Part shown: in pieces, positions 1 to 7,508 of the stretch | Position numbering within the stretch: the stretch's first letter is position 1 | How the letters are laid out: each line of letters starts with the position of its first letter | NCBI GenBank assembly: GCA_002385675.1 | Contig: DGDY01000146.1 | Coordinates: forward strand, 1-15,375 | Direction of reading: 5' to 3' | DNA from: Anaerolineales bacterium UBA3940 | GTDB taxonomy: Bacteria; Chloroflexota; Anaerolineae; Aggregatilineales; UBA3940 | Length of the DNA: 15,375 nucleotides | Notes under the pieces: generated by a model | Seen by the model: only the letters and a program-made list of their open reading frames with translations | Told to the model about the DNA's origin: nothing | The model's database searches: none | Program-made: the position numbers and the translations under genes

Positions 1-1677
1 CCACCCGCCTGGCTCGCCGGGGCGCTGCTGGACGAGCCTGCCGGTGAAACATCCACCGACGAAGAGAAGCCGCCGCTCGTCAAGAGCGACGTGCCGGAGT
101 GGCTGGCATCGGCAAGCTGGCTGGATGAGGAAAAAGCGGACGACGCACTGGAACCGGCACAGGTTAAGCCCGCCGAGCCGGAGCCGCCCGAACCCGAGCC
201 TGCGCCTTCACTTGACTGGCTCGATCTGATCGCTGCGAACGAGGAGGTCGAGGCCCAGAAGAAGCCTGCCGAGGAACCGCTCGCGTCGCTAGACCTCGAC
301 GAGTGGCTGGGCTCGTTCGACTTCGGTGGCGACGACCTTGACCTGCCGGTCAGCGATGCACTGGCGGGTGAGGACCTGCTCGGGCTTTCCGGCGATTTGC
401 TTTCCGGCGAGGTCGAGGACGAGCCCGATGCCGGGGCGGACGAGGCCACCGCCGCCGACGCCGATGAGATGCCGGAGTGGATGCGCGCGCTCCGGCAGGA
501 CGATGCGCCCGCACCCGCGCCTGCCGCCACGCCGCGCACGAATGGCCGTGAGAAGCCGCCGCAGATCACCCCGGACCCCGGCCTGTTGGAGCGCCTCGAA
601 GGGCTGCGCTTCTCGGAGATTGCCGGGGATGCAGGCGCAGGCGAGGCCGGCACGGAGTCGGTCGGCGCGTTGAAGAACGTGAGCGGCGTCATCCAGCCGG
701 AGATCATCTTCGAGGGCAGCACGCTCACCGTCGAAGAGCCGGTGCAGGAGATGATCGTCACCGAGGAGCAGGTACGGCAGATCGAACTGGTCAAGCGCCT
801 GCTGGCTGAGGAGGCCGCCCCGCCTGCCGCCGGGCGGAAGCCGCTGCCGGTGCTGCGCTGGATCGTCGCCCTGCTGATGCTCGCGGTGGCGGCGCTGCCA
901 CTTCTGCCGACCGGCGACGTGCTCGACACGCTGCCCCTGCCTGAGGGCGGGCCGGGCGCAGCGGCGGCATTCGAGGTGGTGGAGCAGGCCGCACGGGCGC
1001 GCTCGACGGTGCTCGTCGCGTTCGAGTACGAGCCGGATGTCGCGCCGGAGATGCAGCCGCTGGCCGAAGCCGTGCTCGCACACCTCGCGGAGGGCGAGGA
1101 CACGGTGGTGTACGCCATCAGCACGCATGCGACCGGCCCGGCAATGGCCGAGGACGTGCTCCGACGGGCGGCCCCGCGCGGGCGCGGCTGGAAGAACATC
1201 GGCTACCTGCCGGGGCGCGCCACCGGCGTGAACAGCCTCGTGCTCGGCGGACCCGCGCACGCCCCATCCGCCTTTGCGTCCGACCATCTCGGCCAGCCGA
1301 CCGGGCTGGGGCTGAACAGCCTTGCGGACGGCGGTATCGACCTGATCGTCGTAATTGCTTCGCAGGCGGAGGATGTGCGCATGTGGGTGGAGCAGGCGGG
1401 CGCGTTCACCGGCCTGCCGGTGGTGGCGGTAGTCAGCGAGCGGGCAGCGCCGTTCGTGCTGCCCTACGCGGCGAGCGGGCAGCTTGCCGGGCTGCTCGGC
1501 GGGGCGGACGATGCGGTCGCTTACCGGGAGATGCTTGGCGGCGATGTCGAGCATGCGCTTGCGGAACGGGTCAGCGTGCAGATGGCCGCCGCCGGGCTGG
1601 CCGCGGCGCTGATCGTGCTCGGCGCGCTGATCTTCGGACTCTTAAGCCTGCGTGAGAAGCGGGGGCACGCGCGATGA
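1..1677 (+). CDS. Partial acidic PEWL-repeat protein with two membrane spans and an extracytoplasmic domain
   Basis: The frame is open from base 1, so the true start lies outside the window; 558 residues are visible. Residues 1-280 are strongly acidic and Ala/Pro-rich and carry at least five short tryptophan motifs spaced about 30-60 residues apart: PAWL (2-5), PEWL (32-35), LDWL (71-74), DEWL (100-103) and PEWM (158-161). A membrane segment follows at about 287-303, then a globular region of about 220 residues rich in beta-strand-like stretches (for example TVLVAFEYEP), then a second membrane segment at 528-550 and a short basic tail ending RGHAR. The predicted topology puts the acidic part in the cytoplasm and the 304-527 domain outside. 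The stop overlaps the next start (ATGA at 1674-1677), so translation is probably coupled. I do not recognise an enzymatic family. A role as a membrane scaffold with docking motifs is inference only. Confidence 0.85.
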   Translation, partial: PPAWLAGALLDEPAGETSTDEEKPPLVKSDVPEWLASASWLDEEKADDALEPAQVKPAEPEPPEPEPAPSLDWLDLIAANEEVEAQKKPAEEPLASLDLDEWLGSFDFGGDDLDLPVSDALAGEDLLGLSGDLLSGEVEDEPDAGADEATAADADEMPEWMRALRQDDAPAPAPAATPRTNGREKPPQITPDPGLLERLEGLRFSEIAGDAGAGEAGTESVGALKNVSGVIQPEIIFEGSTLTVEEPVQEMIVTEEQVRQIELVKRLLAEEAAPPAAGRKPLPVLRWIVALLMLAVAALPLLPTGDVLDTLPLPEGGPGAAAAFEVVEQAARARSTVLVAFEYEPDVAPEMQPLAEAVLAHLAEGEDTVVYAISTHATGPAMAEDVLRRAAPRGRGWKNIGYLPGRATGVNSLVLGGPAHAPSAFASDHLGQPTGLGLNSLADGGIDLIVVIASQAEDVRMWVEQAGAFTGLPVVAVVSERAAPFVLPYAASGQLAGLLGGADDAVAYREMLGGDVEHALAERVSVQMAAAGLAAALIVLGALIFGLLSLREKRGHAR

Positions 1678-2351
1678 TGACCTTATCACCTGCTACAGCC
1701 GACCTCATTGCCGGTGCGCTGGGCTTCCTGTTCACCGTGGCGCTGCTCAGCTACCTCATCGGCGACAACCCGCTCTACCGTATCGCGCTGCACATTTTTA
1801 TCGGCGTGTCGGTCGGGTATGCGGCGCTTGTTGTGGTCTATGAAGTGCTCATCCCGCGCCTCGTTGAGCCGCTTCGCAGCGGCGACATGACTGCCGCCGC
1901 GCTGGCGGCGATGCCGCTTGCGCTGTTTCTGTTCCTCGTACTGAAGATCAGCCCGAAGGCCGCGCCGCTCGGCAACCTGAGCACCGCCTACCTGCTGGGC
2001 GTGGGCACGGCGGTCGCGGTCGGCGGGGCGCTCGTGGGTACGCTGGTGCCGCAGGTGCAGGCGACGTGGCTGTCCATTCTGCCCGGCGCGCAGGGCGGGT
2101 TCCTCAACAACCTGATCCTGATCGCGGGCGTCGTCTGCACGCTGGCGTACTTCCAGTTCTGGGTGCGAGGGCGCAGCGATGACGGGCAGCCCCGGCGCGG
2201 GCCGCTGATGCGCTGGCTGGCAGGCGCAGGGCAGGCCTTCATTACTGTGGCGCTCGGTACAGCGTACGCCGGGATGATCCTGTCAGGCATCGCCGTGCTG
2301 AGCGAGCGCCTGACCGGTCTGTATGAGTGGATCACGGCGGTGATCCGGTAG
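1674..2351 (+). CDS. Six-span integral membrane protein of unknown function
   Basis: The 225-residue product is almost entirely membrane. Hydrophobic spans lie at about residues 9-28, 33-57, 73-91, 100-125, 140-158 and 185-210, with a short charged loop near 162-178 containing RGRSDDGQPRRG, which by the positive-inside rule should face the cytoplasm. The start ATG at 1674 overlaps the preceding stop by four bases; a second in-frame ATG follows directly at 1677 and could be used instead. There is no transporter signature or catalytic motif that I recognise. Its place between a two-span protein and a MutL-like ATPase suggests it is the membrane core of the same complex; this is inference from operon structure. 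Confidence 0.85.
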   Translation: MMTLSPATADLIAGALGFLFTVALLSYLIGDNPLYRIALHIFIGVSVGYAALVVVYEVLIPRLVEPLRSGDMTAAALAAMPLALFLFLVLKISPKAAPLGNLSTAYLLGVGTAVAVGGALVGTLVPQVQATWLSILPGAQGGFLNNLILIAGVVCTLAYFQFWVRGRSDDGQPRRGPLMRWLAGAGQAFITVALGTAYAGMILSGIAVLSERLTGLYEWITAVIR

Positions 2352-2368
2352 TTGGCTGAAGAGGACTT

Positions 2369-4129
2369 ATGACGCTGCTGAGAGAGATCTTCGACGAGGC
2401 GCAGGAGCAGGTGCGCACGAGCGAGGTCAGCGGGCCGATCCTGGCGGTGGACATCGGCTCGGTCAACACGCGCGCCGTCCTGCTCGACGTGGTTGAGGGC
2501 GGCTACCGCTTCGTGTCGCACGGGGTCTCGCCCTCAACGGCGCGCGCGCCCTGGAACGATGTGCTGATCGGCGTGTACGACGCGCTGAGCCAGATCGCAG
2601 CGGCGACCGGGCGCGACCTCATCGACGAGAACGGCGACCTGATCCTGTCCCCGCGCGGCGGTCCAGCCGGGGTAGCCGGCTTTGTGGCGACGGCCAGCGC
2701 CGGGCAGCCTATCCGCGCCATCCTGTTTGGCCTCATGCCGGATGTCAGCCTGGGCAGCGGCAGGCGCGCCGCCGACAGCATCTACCTCTCGCTGCTGGAC
2801 ACGTTCGGGCTGGACGACAGGCGCACGACGGAGGAGCGCATCAACGTGCTGCTGAACGCGCAGGCCGACCTCGTGCTGGTCGTCGGGGGGACGGATGGCG
2901 GCGCGACGGAGGTCATGCGGGAGCACCTCGACACGCTGTTTGTGGCCTACGCCCTGATGAAGCGCCACGCGCGCCCGCCGGTGCTGTTCGCCGGGAATGC
3001 GGCCCTCGCCGACGAGATCCGCGAGCGGGCGGAGGAGATCGACTTCCCCCTGCTCGTTGCGGACAACGTGCGCCCGTCGCTTGGCACCGAGTACCTGGCC
3101 GGTGCGCAGGAGCAGCTTGCCTCGCTCTACAACGAGAAGAAGGCGCAGAACACGCCCGGCATCGCGGAGATCTCGCGCTGGACGAAGGACGGCGTGCAGC
3201 CGACCGCGCACGGCTTCGCGCGGATGGTGCATCTGCTCGGCGCGCTGCGCAAGCACAACGTGCTCGGCGTGGACCTCGGCAGCATGGCGACGGCGGTCGC
3301 CGCCTCGCTCGACGGGCGCTCGTATCTCAACGTGTTCGGGCAGCTTGGCATCGGGCACGCCGCGCACCAGGTCGCCAGGCAGATCCCGCCCGCATACATC
3401 CGGCGCTGGCTGACCGTCGAGGGCGTCGAGGACGCGGACGTGCTGGACTACCTGTGGAACCGGTCGGTGTTCCCGCACACCATCCCGGCGCAGCCCGCCG
3501 AGCTTGAGATGGAGTACGCCGCCGCCCGCGAGATCGTGCGCTATGCGGTCCACAGTGCGCGCACAAGCTGGCAGACCGGCAATACAGGCCCGCTGCCGCC
3601 CTTCGGCACCATCCTGCTGAGCGGCACGACGCTCACGCACACGCCCACCGACGGGCTGAGCCTGCTGGTCGCGCTCGACGCTTTGCTGCCCGTCGGGGTG
3701 ACGAACGTGCTGCTCGACCCGTACGGGCTGTCGGCGGCGCTTGGCGCGGCGGCCCCGCTCAATCCGCAGGCGCTGGTGCAGTCGCTTGCTGCAGGCGCGT
3801 TCTACGACCTCGGCCCGGTGGTGAGTGTGCCGGGGCGCGACACGGCGCTGCGGGGCAGCCTCAAGCCGAAGGACGGCGGGAAGACCATGACCTTCAAGGT
3901 GGCGGCAGGCGAGATCAGGCCGCTACCGCTCGCCTACGGGCAGAAAGCGGAGCTGACGCTGGAGGGTGGCGCGCTCGGCGGGCGGCGCAAGCTGACGGTG
4001 ACCGGCGGCGCGCTCGGCGTCGTGATCGACGCGCGCGGGCGACCGGTACGCTTCCCACGGGGGGACGACGCACGCCGGAAGCGGCTGCTGGCGTGGCGGC
4101 AGGCGCTCGGCGAGGGGGTGAGGTCATGA
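2369..4129 (+). CDS. Glutamate mutase MutL-family ASKHA ATPase
   Basis: The 586-residue protein resembles the MutL/GlmL family, an actin/Hsp70-type (ASKHA) ATPase family named for a gene near cobalamin-dependent glutamate mutase. Visible nucleotide-binding motifs are phosphate-1 VDIGSVNTRAV at residues 27-37, a second DLGSMATAV motif at 302-310, and an adenosine-type LLSGTTLT at 416-423. About 100 extra residues at the C terminus (from about 480) are beta-rich, with GALGG repeats, and may form an added domain. The start ATG has GAAGAGGA 4 bases upstream. Its stop overlaps the next gene by ATGA. No mutase S or E subunit or B12-binding motif occurs in the window, so a glutamate mutase role is not supported here. 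Its neighbours are membrane proteins, which instead suggests a FtsA/PilM-like cytoplasmic scaffold; that is inference. Family call fairly sure, function unsure. Confidence 0.85.
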   Translation: MTLLREIFDEAQEQVRTSEVSGPILAVDIGSVNTRAVLLDVVEGGYRFVSHGVSPSTARAPWNDVLIGVYDALSQIAAATGRDLIDENGDLILSPRGGPAGVAGFVATASAGQPIRAILFGLMPDVSLGSGRRAADSIYLSLLDTFGLDDRRTTEERINVLLNAQADLVLVVGGTDGGATEVMREHLDTLFVAYALMKRHARPPVLFAGNAALADEIRERAEEIDFPLLVADNVRPSLGTEYLAGAQEQLASLYNEKKAQNTPGIAEISRWTKDGVQPTAHGFARMVHLLGALRKHNVLGVDLGSMATAVAASLDGRSYLNVFGQLGIGHAAHQVARQIPPAYIRRWLTVEGVEDADVLDYLWNRSVFPHTIPAQPAELEMEYAAAREIVRYAVHSARTSWQTGNTGPLPPFGTILLSGTTLTHTPTDGLSLLVALDALLPVGVTNVLLDPYGLSAALGAAAPLNPQALVQSLAAGAFYDLGPVVSVPGRDTALRGSLKPKDGGKTMTFKVAAGEIRPLPLAYGQKAELTLEGGALGGRRKLTVTGGALGVVIDARGRPVRFPRGDDARRKRLLAWRQALGEGVRS

Positions 4130-5211
4130 CACACGTATACGCACGGGCACGCATCACGCCATCGACCAGCTTCCGCCGGGTTCACTGGCTGCCGCGCGGC
4201 AGCACGCCCCGCGTGCTGGAGAACCAGATCGTCAAGGCGGCGGACCCGCTCGCCATTGCCGAGGTTGCCAGCGAGCATCGCATTGTGGACATCGCGGCGG
4301 CGCTGGGCGTTGCGCCGGAGCAGGTCGAGCCGCTGCTTGTCAAACGGCCCGGCGAGCGTATCATGGTAGGCGATGTGCTGGCGCAGAAGCCGGGCTTCCT
4401 CGGCTTCCGCATGCGGCAGGTGGAAAGCCCCATCGACGGGCGGGTGATCGTCGTCGAGGACGGCAAGATGCTGCTGGAGGGCAAGCGCATCCGCACGGTC
4501 GTTGAGGCAACAGTGCCGGGGCGGGTCATCAGTGTGGATCCGGAGTCGCGGATCGTCGTCGAGACGACCGGCGCCGCTGTGGACCTCGCCTGGGGACAGG
4601 GCGGGCTCTCCTGGGGTACACTGAAGGTAATGGACAGCGCGCCGGGGCTGGAGACGGAAGCGGGCCGCTTCAACATCGACCACCGGGGCGCCATCGTGGT
4701 GATCGGCTCGCCGCTGACGGAGGAGTTCCTGCGCGGCGCGATCGAGATCCGCGTGAAGGGCCTGATCGCCGCCAGCCTGCCCGCCAGCCTGCTGCCCCTG
4801 CTGAACGATGCCGAATTCCCCGTCGGCGTGACGCAGGGCTTCGGCAGGATGGCAATGAGCCGGACGATCTTCGACCTGCTCAGCCAGCATAACGGGCGTG
4901 AGGTCGTGCTGGACACAGGGGAGTCTTCCGACTGGCGTGATCGGCGGCCTGAGATTATTATTCCGTTAGCGTCACAGCGGCGGGAGTCGGTGCGCGACGT
5001 GCGCGAGCGGCGGCCCCTCGCAGCCGGGCAGAGGGTACGCGTTTTGCAAGCGCCGCACACCGGCAAGATCGGGACGGTGACGAGTGTGCCCCCGGAACCG
5101 CGCCGCCTGCCGAGCGGCGTCTGGGCGCCGGGCGCAGTCGTCGAGATAGAGGATATGGAACCGGGTAAGGGCGTCTTCGTAGCGTTTGCTAACCTCGAGC
5201 AACTCGATTAG
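4126..5211 (+). CDS. Soluble protein with lipoyl-like sandwich region and C-terminal KOW-like motif
   Basis: Start chosen at ATG 4126, inside the previous stop (ATGA overlap) and preceded by GGGGGTGAGG; an in-frame ATG at 4093 would overlap the upstream gene by 37 bases and lacks this spacing. The product is 361 residues without signal peptide or membrane span. Residues about 75-150 look like a barrel-sandwich hybrid fold: GERIMVGDVLAQ, then SPIDGRVIVV, EATVPGRVISV and a further beta pair, the turn pattern seen in lipoyl and biotinyl domains, but with no lysine swinging-arm motif. Residues about 160-275 form a second alpha/beta region. Residues 300-321 (AAGQRVRVLQAPHTGKIGTV) match a KOW motif, the small beta-barrel of NusG-like proteins. 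No enzymatic function is recognised. Conserved spacing with the MutL-like gene suggests the two work together. Confidence 0.8.
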   Translation: MTHVYARARITPSTSFRRVHWLPRGSTPRVLENQIVKAADPLAIAEVASEHRIVDIAAALGVAPEQVEPLLVKRPGERIMVGDVLAQKPGFLGFRMRQVESPIDGRVIVVEDGKMLLEGKRIRTVVEATVPGRVISVDPESRIVVETTGAAVDLAWGQGGLSWGTLKVMDSAPGLETEAGRFNIDHRGAIVVIGSPLTEEFLRGAIEIRVKGLIAASLPASLLPLLNDAEFPVGVTQGFGRMAMSRTIFDLLSQHNGREVVLDTGESSDWRDRRPEIIIPLASQRRESVRDVRERRPLAAGQRVRVLQAPHTGKIGTVTSVPPEPRRLPSGVWAPGAVVEIEDMEPGKGVFVAFANLEQLD

Positions 5212-5245
5212 CAGGCACGGGTCGCAGTATCAATGGAGAGCGAAC

Positions 5246-6334
5246 ATGACTGATAACGACGAACTCTATTTTAGCTTCGACGACGATGACGAAGAGGCAG
5301 CTGGCGAAGATGCCGGCGCGGTTGCGGCTGGCGAAGCCAGCAACCGCTCGTTCATCATTGCCGTGGGCGCTCTCGCCGGCCTCTTCTTGGTGGGGATTGG
5401 CCTGATTATCTTACTGCTGCTCAGGGGCGGGCCCGGGGATCGCGTGGCGGATGCCACTCCGGAACCCCCGGCGGAGACCGAGATTGCTGAGGGGGAGGTT
5501 CCCGCCGCCGAGGGCGACGAGATCGAGGCCCAGGATGACGGCACAGGCGCTGTCGAGGGTGAAGTGCCTGAAGCCCCTGCTGACGAGGGCGAAGACGCCG
5601 GGGCAGGCGAAGAAGCGCCCCCGCTTGAGGCCGAGGAGGGCGGCGAGCCTGCCGGGAGTGAAACCGGTGCGCTTGAGGAAGAGCCTGCCGATACCGACGA
5701 GGGTGCGCTAGCACCCGGCGATGAGGAGCCTGCGGGGGCTGCTGGCGAACTCGGCGAAGGCGAGCTGGGCGAAGCCGCTGAGGGCGGTGAGGCAGCCGCC
5801 GGAGAGGAGCCTGCCGAGACAGAGGGTGACGCCACGGGCGACGAACTCGGCGCTGCTGCCGCGCCTGGCGAGGAAACCGCTGCCGGTGAGGGCGCTGAGG
5901 GCGAGGCAGCATCGGGCGCGGATAACGGCGCGGACAGCGGCGCGGGTGGTGGCGCGGAGCCAGCCGAGGAAGGTGAGGAGGTCGCCGCCGCCCCTGCTGA
6001 CGAGACTGACGCCCAGGCTGCCGGTGAGGAGACCGGGCCTGCTGAAGCTGCCGCTGCCGGTGAAGAGGATGCCGAGGCTGCTGCTGCGGCGGTGCCCGAA
6101 GCCGACGCGGCTGCCGGGCAGGCTACCGTAACGCCCATTGTTGTGACGCCGCTCGGTGGCGGGCTGGGCGATGATGATGCCGCTCAGCCGACCGGGGTCG
6201 GTGGGCCGGCGCCAACCGCCGAAGCGCTGCCTCAGACGGGCTTCACGGGGACTGCCGGGCTGGTCGGAGCCGGTCTGGTGGCGCTGGTGCTCGTCGGCGT
6301 GGTCGTGATCGTGCGGCGCATCCGCCTGGGCTGA
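5246..6334 (+). CDS. Lysine-free acidic surface protein with N-terminal membrane segment and LPQTG sorting signal
   Basis: Start chosen at ATG 5246 because GGAGAG lies 5 bases upstream; an earlier in-frame ATG at 5186 would run back into the previous gene. The 362-residue product has an acidic N terminus (DDDDEE at 12-17), a membrane segment at 36-59 with no obvious cleavage site, then about 265 residues of Ala/Glu/Gly/Pro/Asp low complexity. It ends with LPQTG at 328-332, a hydrophobic stretch to 356 and the basic tail RRIRLG, which is the complete layout of a sortase sorting signal. The protein contains no lysine, and no lysine or arginine between residues 67 and 356. With N-in topology the acidic part would be outside and held in the membrane at both ends until sortase cuts between T and G. 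A sortase gene lies at 13071-13940. Coding is supported by the precise terminal signals rather than by homology. Confidence 0.85.
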   Translation: MTDNDELYFSFDDDDEEAAGEDAGAVAAGEASNRSFIIAVGALAGLFLVGIGLIILLLLRGGPGDRVADATPEPPAETEIAEGEVPAAEGDEIEAQDDGTGAVEGEVPEAPADEGEDAGAGEEAPPLEAEEGGEPAGSETGALEEEPADTDEGALAPGDEEPAGAAGELGEGELGEAAEGGEAAAGEEPAETEGDATGDELGAAAAPGEETAAGEGAEGEAASGADNGADSGAGGGAEPAEEGEEVAAAPADETDAQAAGEETGPAEAAAAGEEDAEAAAAAVPEADAAAGQATVTPIVVTPLGGGLGDDDAAQPTGVGGPAPTAEALPQTGFTGTAGLVGAGLVALVLVGVVVIVRRIRLG

Positions 6335-6373
6335 TCTGCGACCCGTACGCGGCGTCAATTGATCGGAATGCGA

Positions 6374-6409
6374 ACAGGCTGCCCGCCCGCGCCGGGTGCG
6401 GCAGCCTGT
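6374..6409 (+). terminator. Hairpin terminator-like structure after the plus-strand operon
   Basis: ACAGGCTGCC (6374-6383) and GGCAGCCTGT (6400-6409) form a perfect 10-bp stem, with further CCCG/CGGG pairing possible in the 16-base loop. It lies 40 bases after the LPQTG gene stop. There is no T-run after it on either strand, so it may need Rho or act as an mRNA 3'-end stabiliser. A weaker 7-bp stem follows at 6433-6456 (GCAGTTG/CAACTGC). Confidence 0.55.
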
Positions 6410-6476
6410 GTGATTCGGCCCTCTCCCCCACTGCAGTTGTTGGCTACGCCAACTGCCAGCCGCTTAACTTGACAGC

Positions 6477-6506
6477 GCAGGGGCGGGTCTCGGCCCCGCC
6501 CCTACC
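6477..6506. repeat. Interspersed palindromic repeat, copy 1
   Basis: The 30 bases here match the element at 8855-8884 at 25 of 30 positions. The arms AGGGGCGGG (6479-6487) and CCCGCCCCT (6495-6503) are perfectly complementary. At arm position 9/21 this copy has a G-C pair where the other has A-T, so the pairing is kept although the bases changed. It lies in a 310-base intergenic region between convergent genes. Confidence 0.7.
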
Positions 6507-6543
6507 AGGCAATTGGTAGGGCCAGGCACAGGGGAAGGAATAT

Positions 6544-6640
6544 GCAGGGGCAGGTCTATTGATGCGGTCGATGTGGAGCATCGCGCATCATACTCGCCCC
6601 TACGGGCAGAAAGTTCATTTGCGGCCAGCCTTGCAAGGCT
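6544..6640. repeat. Degenerate repeat cluster related to the GTAGGGGC palindrome
   Basis: GCAGGGGCAGGTCT (6544-6557) matches 13 of 14 bases of the left arm of the 8855 element. GCCCCTAC (6596-6603) matches its right arm, so this looks like a copy whose arms are separated by about 38 unrelated bases. Read on the minus strand, 6596-6625 also contains GCCGCAAATGAACTT followed by GTAGGGGC, the same order and nearly the same spacing as at 8830-8862. A perfect 14-base palindrome (6627-6640) follows, 4 bases beyond the amrB stop, and could fold as a small hairpin at that gene's 3' end. I see no gene in 6335-6644. Confidence 0.5.
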
Positions 6641-6644
6641 GAGA

Positions 6645-7508
6645 TCAATTGACCAAAGGCTCCGCCGCGTAGATCGCCGCTGCGCCGTAGCCGACCACGC
6701 GGCTTGTGTCGCCGCTCGTGTCGGCGGAGGTGCTGTAGCCGACGATCTGCACGCCGTCTGCGCCGAGCGCCCGCGCCGCAACCATCACGGCGGCGATGGC
6801 TCCCCGCCCGCAGGCGAACGCCTCGCCCCGCTCCTCCACGTCGATCACGCCTTCCGGGTCGAAGCTCGCGACGCGATCCAGCATGACGCGATCCAGCGCG
6901 CGTGCTTGCCTGTCCGGGTAGAAGTGCGAGAGGTCGCTGCTGGCGACGAGCAGCGTACGCCCTGCCGTTGACTCCAGCACGCCAGCGAGCGCCTCGCCGA
7001 GCCGCTGCACGGCAGCCCACGACTGATCGCGCAGCATCAGCGGCACGAGCGAGAACGGCCCGTCCAGTGCTCGCTGCAGGAAGGGTAGCTCGATCTCAAC
7101 CGCGTGCTCCGGGTCATGACGGACGTAGGTAAGCTCGATCCGGTCTGCCAGCGCTTCCAGCGTCGGGGTATCGACCGGGACAGCGCCAAGCGGCGTCTCG
7201 TAGGCCGCGTGCGCGGTCGTGAGCACCTCGCCGGGGTAGGGGTGGTGCATCGGCGAGATAACGACGGCACGGTCAAAGGTCATACCCGCCACCACCTTGA
7301 AGGCCCGTGCGGCGGTCGGGCCGGAGTAGATGTAGCCAGCGTGAGGCGCGAGCAGCCCCACGATGCGGCCCGGCACATCCGTCGTGGGCGCGTCTGCCAG
7401 CATCCGGTCGACGGTGGCAGCCAGCCGCCGGGGATCGCCGGGGTACCAGCGCCCGGCCAGCGGTGAAGGGCGGGTGTCTGTGGTGATCTTGTCGCTTGAA
7501 GCAGGCAT
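6645..7508 (-). CDS. amrB: AmmeMemoRadiSam system protein B (MEMO1 family)
   Basis: The 287-residue product belongs to the MEMO family, related in fold to non-haem-iron class III dioxygenases; human MEMO1 binds redox metal. Visible family motifs are APHAGYIYSGPTAARAF (His56), ISPMHHPY (His88/His89, where GPxHH is usual), EHAVEIELPFLQ (His135), SSDLSHF (His195), FACGRGAI (Cys233) and the C-terminal SADTSGDTSRVVGYGAAAIY. Histidines and the cysteine line up with the family's metal-site residues, so it looks intact. Start chosen at ATG 7508: it shares one base with the rhomboid stop (TGATG) and GGAGGGG precedes it; a longer reading from 7592 would sit inside the rhomboid gene. The usual partners, AmmeMemoRadiSam protein A and the radical SAM protein, are not in the window, so the biological role here is open. 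Confidence 0.92.
   Translation of the reverse strand: MPASSDKITTDTRPSPLAGRWYPGDPRRLAATVDRMLADAPTTDVPGRIVGLLAPHAGYIYSGPTAARAFKVVAGMTFDRAVVISPMHHPYPGEVLTTAHAAYETPLGAVPVDTPTLEALADRIELTYVRHDPEHAVEIELPFLQRALDGPFSLVPLMLRDQSWAAVQRLGEALAGVLESTAGRTLLVASSDLSHFYPDRQARALDRVMLDRVASFDPEGVIDVEERGEAFACGRGAIAAVMVAARALGADGVQIVGYSTSADTSGDTSRVVGYGAAAIYAAEPLVN

Noticed and set aside
289..1554. Long minus-strand frame opposite the PEWL-repeat gene
   Set aside because: Arg/His-rich shadow of a GC-rich gene, with no domain or ribosome site, inside a coherent plus-strand operon.
2534..3640. Long minus-strand frame opposite the MutL-like gene
   Set aside because: The plus strand carries the recognisable ASKHA motifs; the minus product has none.
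2369..4129. DNA mismatch repair MutL
   Set aside because: The name is shared but the motifs are ASKHA phosphate loops, not the GHKL ATPase motifs of the repair protein.
5266..6138. Minus-strand Ser/Pro/Ala-rich frame that could look like a cell-wall protein
   Set aside because: It is the antisense of Ala/Glu/Gly codons of the LPQTG gene and has no signal peptide or anchor; the plus strand has both terminal signals.
6513..6971. Plus-strand frame starting in the repeat cluster and running into amrB
   Set aside because: It overlaps conserved amrB coding sequence in antisense and lacks a ribosome site.
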